From: Isoetes taiwanensis
Taxonomy: Eukaryota > Streptophyta > Lycopodiopsida > Isoetales > Isoetaceae
Assembly (NCBI GenBank): GCA_021234155.1
Contig: JAJEKV010000062.1
Location: forward strand, 6,974,432 to 7,038,431
DNA: 64,000 nucleotides
Direction: 5' to 3'
Under the pieces are notes generated by a model. That model searched no databases. It saw only the letters and a list, made by a program, of their open reading frames with translations, and was not told where the DNA came from. A program made the translations under genes and the position numbers. Below are positions 1-12,475 of this stretch, piece by piece. Position 1 is the stretch's first letter; every line of letters begins with the position of its first letter.

Positions 1-553
1 CTAAGTCTTCTAGTTCAGACTCCAATTCATCCTGCAATATGACACAAGCCACGTAAGAAATTACTATCTAATAGGCAACACTGCAGAGAATGGGAAAATT
101 ATAACCTCATCAAAGTCAGTCGTTCCAAATGATCCGGTTAGTGCTTCCTGTATCTACTTCATATTTTATCTCTGCTCATTGATGTATTTCATGGTCTTGT
201 CAACGTCATTAATGTTGCTGAAGATGGATTGAACTCAGATAATCATTTCTTTAATGCACTAAAATCCCCTACTTACGTGTTCTGGTGCCTGGATAAGAGA
301 AATGGACAAGTTTAACATCAGAAATCACGGGTTAGCGGACAAAGAGCAAATCTGACATTAAATTTTCCCATTCTCGTAAAGGAAGTGAAATGCATTGGTG
401 GACATGCTCAACTAAGATTGCATGCCATAGAACCCACAAACAAAATAGCAATGCAGATCTACATTTGTCGGGATTCAATCTACATTCGGCAAGCAGGACC
501 CAAAGAAAAACACTTACCGTTAAAAGTATGAAACGGAAGGCTCTCTGGAGCTT
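1..553. other. No recognisable gene
   Basis: I see only short random reading frames here and no protein motif, RNA gene or clear repeat. The stretch ends at the target-site duplication of the MITE that follows. Confidence 0.5.
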
Positions 554-563
554 GCTTTGTGCT

Positions 564-953
564 GGAGCGCCGTATTCCTACTTCGGGAAGTGGTAAACCC
601 CGGACACATGTCGGGTTTACCACCGCTTCCGATTTCAAGCTCAAGAACAACGGTTTCTGCATGTTTTTTCACTGATCTTGCTTGATCCATGCTCAAATCT
701 CTTGCTCTTTTGATAGAATGAGGTTTTTAGGGGCTGCCAAGGTGATTCCAATGGTGTTTGAATCGGATTGAACCGTTCAGTAAGCTGATTGCAAGCTCTA
801 TTCAAAGATTAGCATGCCAAAACACGGTCCACACTTTCGGTTCACCGCGTGGTTATCCCAGCCAAAAAAAAAGTGGTAAACCCGGACATGACAGTGGTAA
901 ACTCGGACATGTGTCCGGGTTTACCACTTCCCGGAGTAGGAATACGGCGCTCC
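564..953. mobile_element. Mutator-like MITE with 10-bp TSD
   Basis: This is a 390-bp non-autonomous DNA transposon with no coding capacity. The left end (564-625) and right end (about 892-953) are inverted copies beginning GGAGCGCCGTATTCCTAC. Perfect 10-bp direct repeats GCTTTGTGCT flank it at 554-563 and 954-963. Long TIRs with a 9-11 bp TSD are characteristic of the Mutator (MULE) superfamily, so I infer mobilisation by a MULE transposase encoded elsewhere. Each terminal repeat contains an inner inverted repeat, GTGGTAAACCC against GGGTTTACCAC, around a GGACACATGTC-like core, so each end could fold separately into a hairpin. The superfamily rests on TSD length and TIR length only. Confidence 0.85.
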
Positions 954-963
954 GCTTTGTGCT

Positions 964-2685
964 CTATTGTTCAGAAGGAAACAGAAGCACCCTAGGAATC
1001 CTCCCCTACATTCTGTTCACAGAGGTTTCTTCTTTCTGATCGGCCGTCTAACAGGACCCACAAAAGAAAAACATCAGACCATGAGGCCAAGAACAATGTC
1101 CGAAAGGCCGATTCCAAACAATAAATGCCCGTCAGCCCCTTTTGACAAAGCCTAATACTGGGTCCAGACTGGAACTGTAACCCGCAGCTTGGGTCTTGCA
1201 GATTTTACTATACAGAACAGGTCTAGAAGCCCCAAATGACGAATTTCCTCCGCAATAGTGTGAAGATACTGTGCTGAGTTCCTTTTCTTCCTTTTGTATA
1301 GCCCTGTGTATTGCGTTCATTGCCACTGCGCCACTCTATCAATTCCATCGTAGCTCAAGATCAAGATGGACCAGTGAACTCAGTGAGGTTCAGGGAACAC
1401 TAGTCAGAGATGGATACCTATATGTAAGCGGCAGAATCTTTTGCAATCGCAGAGAATTTTATTGCTTGATCCGCGGATTCATACAGCTGACATTGAACAT
1501 CTTAAGCTTGGCCTCTTAAACAGATCTCAGATTTCTGGAAATTTATTTAATCCTGTGATATACAATAGGAACGGCTTTCAAAATGAGAAATTGTAAAAGC
1601 AAAAAGGTTTACCTTTCTGGGTTCCAGAAGAACGCACAAACCTTAGCAGTGAATTATTGCCGCGGTCACAAAGGACCATAACCCATTAGAAAATAGAGCA
1701 GAAATTCCGTGCCATAGCTGAAGGTTTCTTGCATATTGCAAGGAAGCCGAGCCCAATAAAACATGATTGAGGTGAATCGTGGCTTTAAAGCTCCTAATGC
1801 CAATGCCATATATGCTCGGTTTGTGTTTTGAAGCTCCCTGCCGTGATTAATGTTCCTGAAAAATCTTAGCTAGCTCCCTGGTTCACAGAACCTTAGTCGG
1901 CAATACGTTTCCACCTTCACAAAATCGCACGATTAACCGTTAGCAAATCAAATAGCTCCTGATTGGCGCTATACACATGAAATATTTGAGCAGACAAACT
2001 CAAGAACAGAAGCTTCAATCCTTGTGTTATGCAAGGAGGATAGATATAGCAAATTGCCTGTTATTATAAGCTAAACCCAAATCAAGGCATAGCCTAGACG
2101 GAGGCCATGCATGGTCCGCTTGTCTCAATAAGAAGACCCACGACATGGTCATCTTGCATGGACATGCCCAGCTTGCTATGGCAGCCCTGAAATGCACAGC
2201 CGAGGTGGCCTTGGAGCAGAGACGGAATGCCGAAGTCTCAGAACCCGCATTAGATAAGCCAAAGAATCGATTGCAAAAGCTGGCCATGGCAGGAGAGAAA
2301 AGAGTAATTAATGGGGGGCTGCAATTGTTAATTTATATGTTTATACGTCATCTTAAATCTAGAATTAATTCTAACTAGCTACCTCATCTCATGCATTATT
2401 GCTTCGACGGTCAAAATTAAGCTTCTGGTTTGATCCTACGGCGCCAAGAGCAGGGGCCAGCTTTCCTTGAAGTGACAGAATAGCCTTTACCCCACACGTC
2501 GTTATTAAAGCTCTTCAAAAGGTGGCTTGACATGGTCCATTGAAACGTCACAAAGGCATTAAATGTTCTTGCCACCTCATCAAATTTTAATAACACCTCA
2601 CACATAGCATTAAATGAGGTCAATATGTGTCGCAACATCTAGGCCACTGATCTAGCACATTCGATGGCTGAGAACAATTTAGAAC
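964..2685. other. Unassigned sequence
   Basis: I find no convincing gene or element here. Short frames near 2027-2378 and 2417-2638 lack recognisable motifs and overlap on opposite strands. Confidence 0.4.
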
Positions 2686-2796
2686 AAGCTGCCCCCTTAT
2701 GGATAGAGATTTGGGTGTCACTGTGTGGACCGTCCATCTCGAATTTGGACGGTCCAGACGGTGACACCCAAATCTCTATCCATAAGGGGGCAGCTT
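2686..2796. repeat. Perfect 111-bp foldback (hairpin) element
   Basis: Two perfectly complementary 36-bp arms (2686-2721 and 2761-2796, starting AAGCTGCCCCCTTATGG) enclose a 39-nt centre. The centre holds a second inverted pair, TGGACCGTCCA and TGGACGGTCCA. RNA from either strand would form an almost continuous hairpin. It is probably a tiny foldback MITE, since no coding is possible. It directly abuts the truncated LTR that follows. I saw no clear TSD. A small-RNA precursor role is possible but unproven. Confidence 0.85.
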
Positions 2797-2811
2797 AAGT
2801 TATTGTATATA

Positions 2812-3046
2812 TATAACAGATATATATATTTGTGCTGTGTGCTAACATGTATTCACGCTTCCGCGACGTAGGAGCCCCATTGAAGGCGTGGGCCGAATGA
2901 CCCCTCCGTGTCCTTCACTCGGGCATCTCTCCATAGATGGCCCGGGATAGACGGAGGGCCCTGCTCACGGCGAGATGGTCGCCATGGGAGGGGAAAGTCC
3001 CCGTATGTATACGGCCGGGGGTCGTATATATTCAGGGAGCGTCACA
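2812..3046 (+). mobile_element. LTR fragment A (3' part of 5' LTR), 1.6-kb LTR family
   Basis: This is the terminal part of an LTR whose relatives lie reversed at 19116-23905 and 60701-62299 and more distantly at 35133-36693. The shared block runs from ATTCACGCTTCCGCGAC through the GGGGAAAGTCCCCGTATGTA motif to a terminal GGAGCGTCACA. It ends in CA at 3046 and a primer-binding site follows at once, which fixes the orientation as plus and the role as the end of a 5' LTR. The upstream part of the LTR is missing, replaced by AT-rich repeats and the foldback. Confidence 0.8.
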
Positions 3047-3047
3047 G

Positions 3048-3060
3048 TGGTATCAGAGCC
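3048..3060 (+). promoter_or_regulatory. Primer-binding site (tRNA-iMet)
   Basis: TGGTATCAGAGCC lies one base after the LTR end and matches the complement of the 3' end of initiator-Met tRNA. This is the usual minus-strand primer site of plant LTR retrotransposons. Confidence 0.9.
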
Positions 3061-6000
3061 ATGATTTTGGTGGACCAGATCATAGCACTGGCCATGTCAA
3101 ACTCGTTAGGTCGTTAGCTAGTGAGTGAGGATTTTGGAGTAGTATGAGAGTTGGGTGGTGTAGTAGATGTCGTCATGATTGACTTAATGTGGTTTAAGTG
3201 GGATTAAGAGGAGTGTACCCGGTGCAAAACCCTAACCCTAAGTGGCGGGGGGTACCGGGTGTTCTTGGCGACGGTGGCGACATCGAGGTGAGGGTGCCCG
3301 CCACCCTAATTTAAAAAAAAAAAAACCCTAAGTGGCGGGCGGGGGGGTACCGGCGCTCCCCGGCGGCGTGAGTAACGCCGAGGTAGGGGGTGCCCGCCAC
3401 CTTTAAAAAAAAAAAATAAAAAAAATAATAATAATAATAAAATTAAAATTCTTCTTTCCTCCCCCCCCATTTCGAACCCGTGACCTCCCACTTATAACCC
3501 AACAGTCTCTCCATTTTGCCAACTCTATTAATGTAGTACATATATGTTCTATCCCTTTGTTATACACATCTAATAATCTGTTTTGCCTAGTTAAACATCC
3601 TTTTTAGCAAAAGGTATATCCTAGGATTGAACCCCTGACCTTCTGCACCCAAGCCAACACCTTTACCAATGAGCCAACTTTCTTTTTATGTAATGTTTAT
3701 GTTTTATATCATTTCTTATACATATCTAATGTTTTATTTCTAGACCACAACTCTTTTTAAAAGAAAGGGGCATATTATGGGATTGAACCCTTGACCTCCT
3801 ACAACCAACTCAGCCCTTTTACCAATGGGCTCAGTTCCTCTATCAAGAAATATAATAGTTCTCATTTTATTTATAGTGGCTCTGTTTTCTATTTAAATTA
3901 AAAGACTGCCTTCCATAGATCCAGGTTGTGGAGGCAACAACTCCACCGGAGCAAGCTCTTTTCGCCATAGCCACCGGAGCAAGCTCTCTTGCCATAGCCG
4001 CTAGAGTAAGCAGTCTTGCCATAGCCACGGGAGTCGACCTCTCTTTGCCATAGTCAACCGGATAACTGTTAACCATACATAAAGCTAGTATTCCCTAGGA
4101 ATAAACCGACCGAATGAAACGACGTAATCTAGCAAGTCCGGCCAACTTGTTATGATAACATCAACTCACTTAGTGGGCAACTCTCTAGGATAGCAGCATG
4201 TGTTATATCCTTGGATATTCTTTAAGCGACGATAATAATGTCCAGTTACCGGCGTTCCTCGACCTATATTTTTCCTTTGGTAGATGCCTTGATAACACAA
4301 TTTCTTCGGGCCTTGCCATGATTCAATCCATACTACATTCATATGCTTTATATTAGACCTTATTCGACGTTATAGAAGTAATGTTTTATACAACATAATT
4401 CTAATTAACGTTGCCTCTCTCTAGTGTCTAAACCTTGACTCGTCTCAGTTCCCAGAGAAAGGATCTTTTCGTCGTCCAACCGACTAGGGACTGCCATGCA
4501 GCACCCCTCTAGACCATCGGTTTGGATTCCTTTGATCCTACCACCCTTCAATATTCCTTCTCATTGGTCCTGTTCCTTTTATGGATCATTTCCCTAGATC
4601 ATGACACATACTCTGTAACACGTAGTGAGTCCTTGTGTTGGGTACAAACCTTGGTATCATTTTGTACCAAACTTCACCGCCTATATGGCTATGAGTAGTT
4701 ATCTGCGCCACACGCCTGTCAAATTGATAGCAGTCTACCCTCTTTTGGACTTGTTCTCCCGTACATTCCAATGGCCTCCAACCATTGTTGACTAATCACC
4801 CCCCCTTCTACGTTATCTAGATCGCGTTGGGCCGAAGTCTTTCCAACTATTATTTTAGTGCCTAAACGTCATTAAGTTCCGCAAATGAACTTACATATTT
4901 CAAGGGATTACGTGAAGATCCCAGGGGACCGTACCACCCAAAGACCTCTCTCGATAGGCCTCCTCTGTCCAGAGATCTTGTGTTCAAGTCTCTAGGGGTC
5001 TGTCATATGTCCTCATGGACGATGCCAATATGGCATGACGTACAAATGCTGTCTACCTATCTATCTGTTTATTAAAAATGTCCTTGGTGAATTCAATTCA
5101 CCATGTTGTCCTAGGACATGCAAGTCTTCTTCCCTGAGCCATACACCAAATCTTTAAAGAGTTTTTCAGCTCTTGCTGCCTTTCAAGCCGCAGGTATACC
5201 TTTGCATGTTAGCAAAGACTACCCTTCATGTTAGGAAATAACCTTCCTATCCAGATTGCTAAATATCATTCATAAGGATCCTTTATTCCTTCTCTTCTTC
5301 AATATGTTTTCTACGTCTATGATCGATTTTCAGTATACCGACCCTTACGCCTGCCACAGCGTACACATTTCACCGCTTGGCTGTGACCTTTATTCAGTAG
5401 AGTCACCAATCCATTTACTCCTTTACGTATTCATTAATCGTCTTGTGGCTTTTAAGCCGCTATTATATGTTCCATATATTGTTGACCCACCTATCATTGG
5501 GGGTTATGAGTTAACATTGTCCTACATCCTGGAAATGTTAATTATTACATTTCTCTGTCATGATGCTATCACATTGTTGTAGCATTCCCAATGACTTGGC
5601 ATCCTCGTTCAAGCCATAGTCATGGCCTAAGAGCGGGTGAGCCTTCGTATTAATCCTAAATTACCTGGAGTCATCAAGGTGCCTACCTTGTATTTTATGA
5701 GTCTTCCTACAATACCGACATTTGATATAACCTGGACTTGTATCCATGTTCGAGTCCTGTATATTCTGACTTACACCTCCATGTAACCCATGCTTTTCAC
5801 CTCTACCTGATCCAGGTATGGATCATGTGGGAAAGCTAGTTTTAGGTGTCTATTCAAGACACATTTTAACTTTTAGCATGTAACTCCTATTTGATACCTA
5901 TCCTGGAATTGTACTATTGTACTATTCAACCCCCTCATCTTAAGCTTCATTCTATTGGCCGTTGACATTTATTTCAGGTGCCAACTACGACATCCTACCT

Positions 6001-6610
6001 TAGCCTACAACAGAGTGAATGTTGTTTGCTCATCCCGAACATACTCTAAACCCTTCATCAGTAACTTTGGGATACACTCGTCTTTCTCTCCTTGTGTCGC
6101 CACTTAGATTACCTCTCCAGCATGTTTATCGTATGTGTACATGCTATGTACGTAATAAACATATATCCTCATACCACAATGCTAGAGCTCTGCTCTAACT
6201 TAGCTGAAATGTAACCTTCGTAGTTCTTATGATGTGGCTGTACCACCTACTTCCCAAATGGGCAGGGGCCAACTCTATGTTAGACTTGTACATGCTGATG
6301 TATTCACATGTGCAGGCCAGTAAGCAGTATGTGACCTGCCCATGTATAGAGGGTTGCTATCTTATTTACATCTCTTACCTTTTTGTTACGGTGATGTTTG
6401 ATATCGGACTTCGGTCCTTAAACCTTCTTATGATATGTATGTCAAATGCACCTTGGTGCTTAAACTCTTCTATGTTTTAAGCTTTCATGCTATTACCTTT
6501 GGAAATAAGGAATTACCTTCCTTTTTATGTATACTTCCTTCTATTGCGCTTTTTGATTAACAGTCATCCTGTTTAACTAACCCCAATCTTTGAGGACGAA
6601 GATTATTTCT
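3061..6610 (+). mobile_element. Decayed internal region of LTR element A
   Basis: Bounded by a primer site on the left and a polypurine tract plus LTR start on the right, this should be the internal region of element A. At about 3.55 kb it is shorter than a full gypsy interior, and I recognise no gag, protease, RT or integrase motif in any frame. The first 350 bases contain two related GC-rich blocks (about 3231-3302 and 3326-3401, both with AAGTGGCGGG and GTGCCCGCCACC). The rest is pyrimidine-rich on the plus strand. It is either a non-autonomous element or too mutated to read. Confidence 0.5.
3463..3845 (-). repeat. Three tandem tRNA-like (SINE-like) blocks
   Basis: Read on the minus strand, about 3774-3830, 3622-3684 and 3463-3535 each carry a tRNA-like 3' half (AGGTCAnGGGTTCRA, like a B box). 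The first two also carry an A-box-like GCnCATTGGTAAA. Spacing is about 150 bp, and the DNA between blocks is related too (TATACATATCTAAT variants). This looks like a degenerate tandem array of a tRNA-derived unit of about 150 bp inside LTR element A. All copies are mutated. Confidence 0.55.
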
Positions 6611-6622
6611 AAGAGGGGAGAA
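6611..6622 (+). promoter_or_regulatory. Polypurine tract of element A
   Basis: AAGAGGGGAGAA immediately precedes the LTR start. The upstream TTTGAGGACGAAG matches the end of the coding/untranslated junction common in plant gypsy elements and mirrors the arrangement beside LTR B near 23906-23940. Confidence 0.75.
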
Positions 6623-6745
6623 CGTGGCGTTCCATGTATTTATACGGTATAATGATAAATAAGCTGATCGATCACCCCATAAAGGTGCGCCACCATGGAG
6701 TATCTTAACCTAAGGGGTTGACCTAAAGGGATGAATTTAAACTTA
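6623..6745 (+). mobile_element. Start of 3' LTR of element A
   Basis: The first 120 bases align by eye to the start of the solo LTR at 60701-62299 read in reverse: GTTCCAnGTATTTATACGG, then CCACCATGGnGTAT, then GGTTGACCTAAAnGGGAT. The terminal TG has become CG. Beyond about 6745 I cannot follow the alignment, so the LTR is diverged or truncated. Confidence 0.7.
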
Positions 6746-9700
6746 TGGTACTTTAACCCCGTACATAAACTATAATTTTCCCATGGGATTATGCCATAGT
6801 TCCAAAGGTTTCTACCACAGTCCAAGGCCTTTTCTAAAGGTTCCTTCAATTAATTTGCGTTTAGCCATGTTTTGTCACACCTAACCTATTTTTTTTTCTT
6901 AAGTTAGCATGTCAACCTCAACTTTTGATCCCTTTGAATGTTGTCGTCTTTGGCTCCCTCATAATGAAGCGGAGGCACTAAAACCTCCCCGGTCTTCTAA
7001 TAGGAAAACCCAATGTTTCAATCTTAGTTAGTAACCCATATGATTATCCAATTCCTTACCCTCTTAAGGGTTTCAAAGTCATAATCTCTAACGGTCTATG
7101 TCAAAGCAAGGCAACGGATCCTCCAAATCTACTTCTTCGTACCTACAATTGTTCCCCCGAGTAGTAGGGTAACTCTTAGGATATATGGACTCTTGGTCTA
7201 TATAATCTCACCCCTTCTCGATCTATACCTCTCGCCTTGATTTTTATCTGGGACATGGAATTTCTATCTATTGCCCTCTTCTCGGTTATCCCTAAAGATG
7301 TAATCACCAAAGTCGTCAGTACTCCTTCTTCTCTTACTCATCAAGGGGACGCGATTTGATACATCTTTTTATTCCCAAAACCCAATAAATGCTCTCAGCT
7401 TATAACGTTGAAGTAATTCATTCATATCTGGAACCTTTGAGTAGTTAACCTCTCATTATCGGTTATTCCAATACCGTTCCAACCATCGTCGGGATGTTCT
7501 TCAATGTGACGTCACCGTATATGCTAGACTTACTCTAGCTATTCTCATTGATTTAAACTCTTCTCATCTCCCTTAGTAATAGCTTGAGTGCATATCTCTG
7601 GTGGACCATACCTTAACCCAATATCTTCGTATTTAAGCATATCATTATGCTTCTTCTGTAAACATTGTCACGTTACATGCCACCAGCCTTGTACGAATAT
7701 TCTACCATCTTCCAACATGACATACATCTGGATGTCACAATCGACATCCTTGATATCCTCGCTAGTGTAGTATTTGATACTACTAAGTCCTTCCAACATC
7801 CAAGACCGCTATGTTGTTATTATATGATATAGTAACATGTGTGCACCAACCTTAAGTCTATACTCATATGTAACTCGTTGACATAGGCATCTAGCTATAT
7901 TCATACTTGCGGCCAACTTATTTCCTCAACTTGGTTATCTAGTACCATACACATGTTGTGGTTTCGACACCACTAGCCTTAGTTTGCCTTCCTCCTCAAG
8001 CTCTAGTCATTACTTCCGTATTAATATGAAATGTGAACTAAAAGTTCTAGTATATATCCTATCTTCTTTTAGTTATATTTAACTATTAAATGGTCCTAGT
8101 ACATATATACCAACGCGGAATTACTCCTCGGGATACACACACGATACCAAGTCCAGAGCACATCCTCCTTGGTGAGATGTTCATTGGGCGCCTACCTTGT
8201 TCATACTCCAGACTTTCGTATATTCAACGTGTCATTCCAAACTCTCTATATTACGTGTCTCCCACTTGTCGTGTGGGTATATTACTTTCGTCGGTTGCGC
8301 CTGCCCCTACCAATTGTCGTCTTCTCTTCACCTTGTGTGCAACTACGTTCCACACTATTGTCCAGTCTTTTATTCGGCATTTTGATGCTCCCAACCGACA
8401 TAAGATGTGGCCATTTCCTTAATTTATATATCATGCATAATGCTCCTGTATTTAACCAACATCATTAAGCGTATCCACATCGTTACGTGGTCTTCTTTCT
8501 CGTCTATAATCTTGCGTCTTTATTGCACACCTCAGGAACAACAATCTCCTTGGGAAACACAATATATGCATAAATCCTTAATCCCTACTTTATGGATCCG
8601 CATCCTCATACCACATTATTCTCTACCTTTCCGCGCATCATACCTCCATTGATTTTAATTTTAAACTGGCAGCAAGTCGAACGTCACACAACCATCTATG
8701 TAAGCGAGTCAGTAAAGAGAAATGTTCGAGGCGGCCTTGGCCGCCGCGATAAATTTCTTGTAATGTTTTAATGTATGTCGTGGATCAAACTCTAAAAGTT
8801 AACGGCTCAGGTTTGACTTAAAAGTTGGATGATCTAGCTAACTAACCCTATACATCTAACAAACCCTATATATCTAATGGCCGAGATAGCTTGGCCGCAA
8901 AATATTGGGGGCGTTAAACACCGGGGACAAAGAACTAATATATGAAGATTGTCTCCGCAACCTAGAATGAAAGATTACCTTATTTTATGTGGCATTTTTT
9001 GGGTTGGCCATAGGGAGGGCAACCATTTTGTTGTAAGGGCGGTTGAATTATGGAAGGCCTCGATTTTATTTGAGTGTAATATTCTATGGCATATCTAAAT
9101 AGATGGATGTGATTATTTGGGATTTGTTGCGTTTGTGACACTTTATGGTAGAGATTTCCTTGCAAATGAGTGGAAGGTGGATATGCAATTTGCATTTTTC
9201 GGTTGGCAGCAGGGGGAGAATCGGAAGTGCATGCAAACTTCTCAAAGGCTTTTGCAATTGTTCTAACACTGTTGAACCATTTCTTGATTTTAGTCTAGAG
9301 ATTGTGAGGGCTGACTCCTTGCCGAAGATATTGGCTAGGTTTACTGAAGTGGAAGTGTTAGATTCTGAAAACACTAGTTGAGAAGCTATGGATGTTCGTC
9401 CTCTTCTTCTGTCGAATAAGGTTATATTTTTTAAAAGATACTTGTGATTGTCATGTAGCTTATCCAGAGGTAAGTATAATGGCTTATTTATGGTTCTCTG
9501 ACCAATGCAAACAATAGGAATCTGGATAGAACATTTGAGGAACGAGAATTTGGGGAAACGTTAGGGATTATAGAAGTGCAGTCCCTAATTATACAGGTCA
9601 GATTAGATTTAATTGTAGTTCTAAGTGACTATCTTTGAGCAAATGCATTTAGGACCATCACTGGACAACATTTTTGTATCATTTTAGATACTTTGTGATT

Positions 9701-10872
9701 GTAGTTCAACTTTATTTAGAAGTAATTATATATTAAATGCATTTCTTCTGAATATTCATATTTGATATGAAGCTAGATAGATAATAACATACACATCTAA
9801 AGTTTTTATTCATAATGTCTCATACACTTTAGGCTGTCTTATCCATATTTGTGTGCCTAGAAAAGTATGCTGCATATCTCTAAAGAATATGGATTTTGCC
9901 AGGGACAACAAAGAAACTCGCATTATCAGCTTTCAAATCAGTCGAACAAACATTTTAATCTGTACAGAAGTCATCAAAACAACCCGGAAGAGCGTAAAAC
10001 CATTGCTTTCTAGATACCAGCATTGAGGTAAGGCATCATCTTCATGTCTTCAAAGTTGAAAAACTCCTATATTTGTTGTTCCTCCTAAAAGAAGAGCATA
10101 GGAAACTAAAATCAAGAAAGTCAATGCCAATTCACGTGGAAAGCAGATTAATGTGCGCATACCTTTACCTTGGTGTCTACTTTTGGACATTATTGCAACA
10201 AGATTACTACTCACATGGATAAATGAGCAGAGTCATGGCCCGCATGAATATTATCAGCAGACCTATGATCTGTTCATGTTCAACAATGCCCTCAAGAGTT
10301 AGGCGAATCGGCAAAGTTGCATTGCATAGTGCATCAAGCCTTGAGAAGCACATGGTCGATCTCAAAAAATGTTAGGTTAACATCTACATATTGGAGTCTT
10401 CATCATATATAAAGTTCTAGGCTTTTGTCTTTGATCCTACCGCATCCAAGTCTCCATCTCTCCTATTGTATTAAAAATGTAGTTCTCGAAGGGTTTACTA
10501 TAGGCCATGATCAGTAGCCCAACAATGTCAAATGCTTTATTTGACAAGTTTTTGTCTGGCCCTCCTTGAACTATACACATCAAGTTGTGAACATTACTAG
10601 ATCAATGCCCTCTGAATAAGATGGTGCATTAATTTACCTGTGGTTAGAGTGAAGTGGTATGCTAACCTAGTTCATGTTGAACATTTTTGAATATCAAGCA
10701 CATCAAGAGTAGAGGATGCTAGTTTCCATTATATACTTTTGTGGCTGCAAGAAGTTAACTACCAGACAAACATGGTTTTTCCTTATATTAAATGTAAAAG
10801 CACATCACAAGGTAGAGAATGCCAGTTTTTAACTAAGGATCTAGGCCAAAGTTGTTTTGTCGTGTTATCCAA
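6746..10872. other. Unassigned, heavily decayed sequence
   Basis: This is pyrimidine-rich sequence like that at 3.7-6.6 kb up to about 8660, then AT-rich sequence. No reading frame shows a family motif. A short GC hairpin, GGCGGCC/GGCCGCC, sits near 8735-8752. Some of this may be the rest of the element A LTR or other dead retroelement sequence. Confidence 0.35.
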
Positions 10873-11263
10873 GTATTACACAAACCATTACATTCCACAC
10901 TTAAAAATAAAATCCCCCCTTAAACCCCCTTTGGTTTGGGTGCATATTCACATAGGAGGTGACTCCGGGCATCGAGAGCTGTTGGATAAGCATATATGCC
11001 CTTTATTCCTCGATCTAGACCGTACATAGAGATCTTCGCCAGGGGTATGCATGTACAAGCTTTGGTATATCAGATAACACGGTTTATGAAAATACTATAA
11101 GATCCGAGACAATGTACTAAATGGTGTTGATTTTGTACATGTATAACATGATTTTAGGGGCTCTCGCCCCTGAGTCACCCCTATGTGAATATGCACCCAA
11201 ACCAAAGGGGGTTTAAGGGGGAATTTTATTTTTAAGTGCAAAATGTAATGGTTCGTGTTATAC
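10873..11263. mobile_element. Long-TIR MITE, copy 1
   Basis: This is a 391-bp non-coding element with inverted ends of about 90 bp. The most conserved part of the ends is CCCCCTTAAACCCCC, then TTTGGTTTGGG, then TGCATATTCACA. Its centre has no coding capacity. A second copy with the same ends and a similar centre (GACTCCGGGC, GAGAGCTGTTGGATA) lies at 47066-47712. The superfamily is unclear because I could not fix a TSD. Confidence 0.75.
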
Positions 11264-12475
11264 CTAAAAATATTTTGGCCCCAAGGCCTTCAAGACAAAT
11301 CATTACATTATACAGAATATAAAGGGGATTTTTATTTAAAAATGTTGGGTATATTAGTTTATATAAATTAATATTGATGGTTGTTACATCCTAGTTGTTA
11401 CATTAGAAAAAAATTGGGCCATTCGGGCCCTAACAAAAGCAATATGTAGACCAAGAAGTAGGACAATATATCATATTATAATAAAAATTGTGTGCCTATT
11501 AGCTAAAAATTAGACAAGAAAAAATATCTTTGAGATGAGAAGCAACTAGAAACAAAGGCAACTTTAGTGATGTCGTTATTTGAGAAACAAATATGCACTC
11601 TTATCTTTGCCAAAGAAATCTATGGGGTTTGAAGCCACAATGTGAATATACATAGTGCCAAAGCATATTTGTCCCATTGTTCCAACTTGCCTATCTATGA
11701 TTGTTGCTTGAGATGCTGCAGATGCCCATAATTTGTACTGCAAACGGGTTCATACCACAATAGAAGAGGACATGGCATAGGTGCCAGATGATGAGCAAGA
11801 AGTCAGTAGCATGTGCATCTCTAGCATCGTCAGCATGTTTGCTCTTCCCTAGCATCGCCAATATATTTGCTTCTCATAGAGACATGAAGAAATGCAAAAA
11901 ATCAAACATTAAAAGCTTCATACTTCAACTTCAGAAGACAGGCCACAATTTCATGCACAAAGATGAAGATGATCTTACAATAAGATGATGGAAAAGTATG
12001 CCCTTTTGTCCGATGAGATTTCAAATAGGTCTTCCAAAAGATTTAAAGATTCTCACAACTCCAATGTTAAGAATGATGCTTTATCATTCATATACACCTG
12101 CGATAAGCTTTTTTTTTTAGTCATGCTATCATATCGAAGAAATTCCATGATCAATACCATGATAGAATAATAACAATAAGAAAACAAAACCAGGGACATA
12201 CACGATATACTATTTGTTGTATGTAATATATTTTTCCAGCGCTACATGAATGCTTAACTTGATAATGATCATATATTGGAGGAAAGATACATTGTTGACA
12301 TGATCTAGATAAATGACAAGGACAAGGACATATTTTCACAGACAAGGAAAAGATGCAGGGATTTATCAACGAGTCTATTTCTTACGTATTCTCTCAAGTC
12401 TGTCATGAACCTACTCGAAAACAAGGAAAATACATGGAAAATACGCAAAAAATACGCCAAGATTGGCAAAGAATC
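11264..12475. other. Unassigned sequence
   Basis: AT-rich sequence with no recognisable gene. A stretch at 11330-11440 resembles the right flank of MITE copy 2 near 47700-47880 (TGTTGG runs, then a GGGCC hairpin), so the transposon unit may extend further than annotated. Confidence 0.35.

Noticed and set aside
3224..3240. CCCTAACCCTAA telomere-like word
   Set aside because: Only two units, next to GC-rich repeats; chance or part of the LTR element leader.
3306..3491. Minus-strand frame with LLLLLFFLFFFF stretch
   Set aside because: Translation of A/T homopolymers and TAA repeats.
8090..8468. Overlapping frames of about 100 codons
   Set aside because: Three frames of the same DNA are open at once because the strand is pyrimidine-rich; no motif in any.
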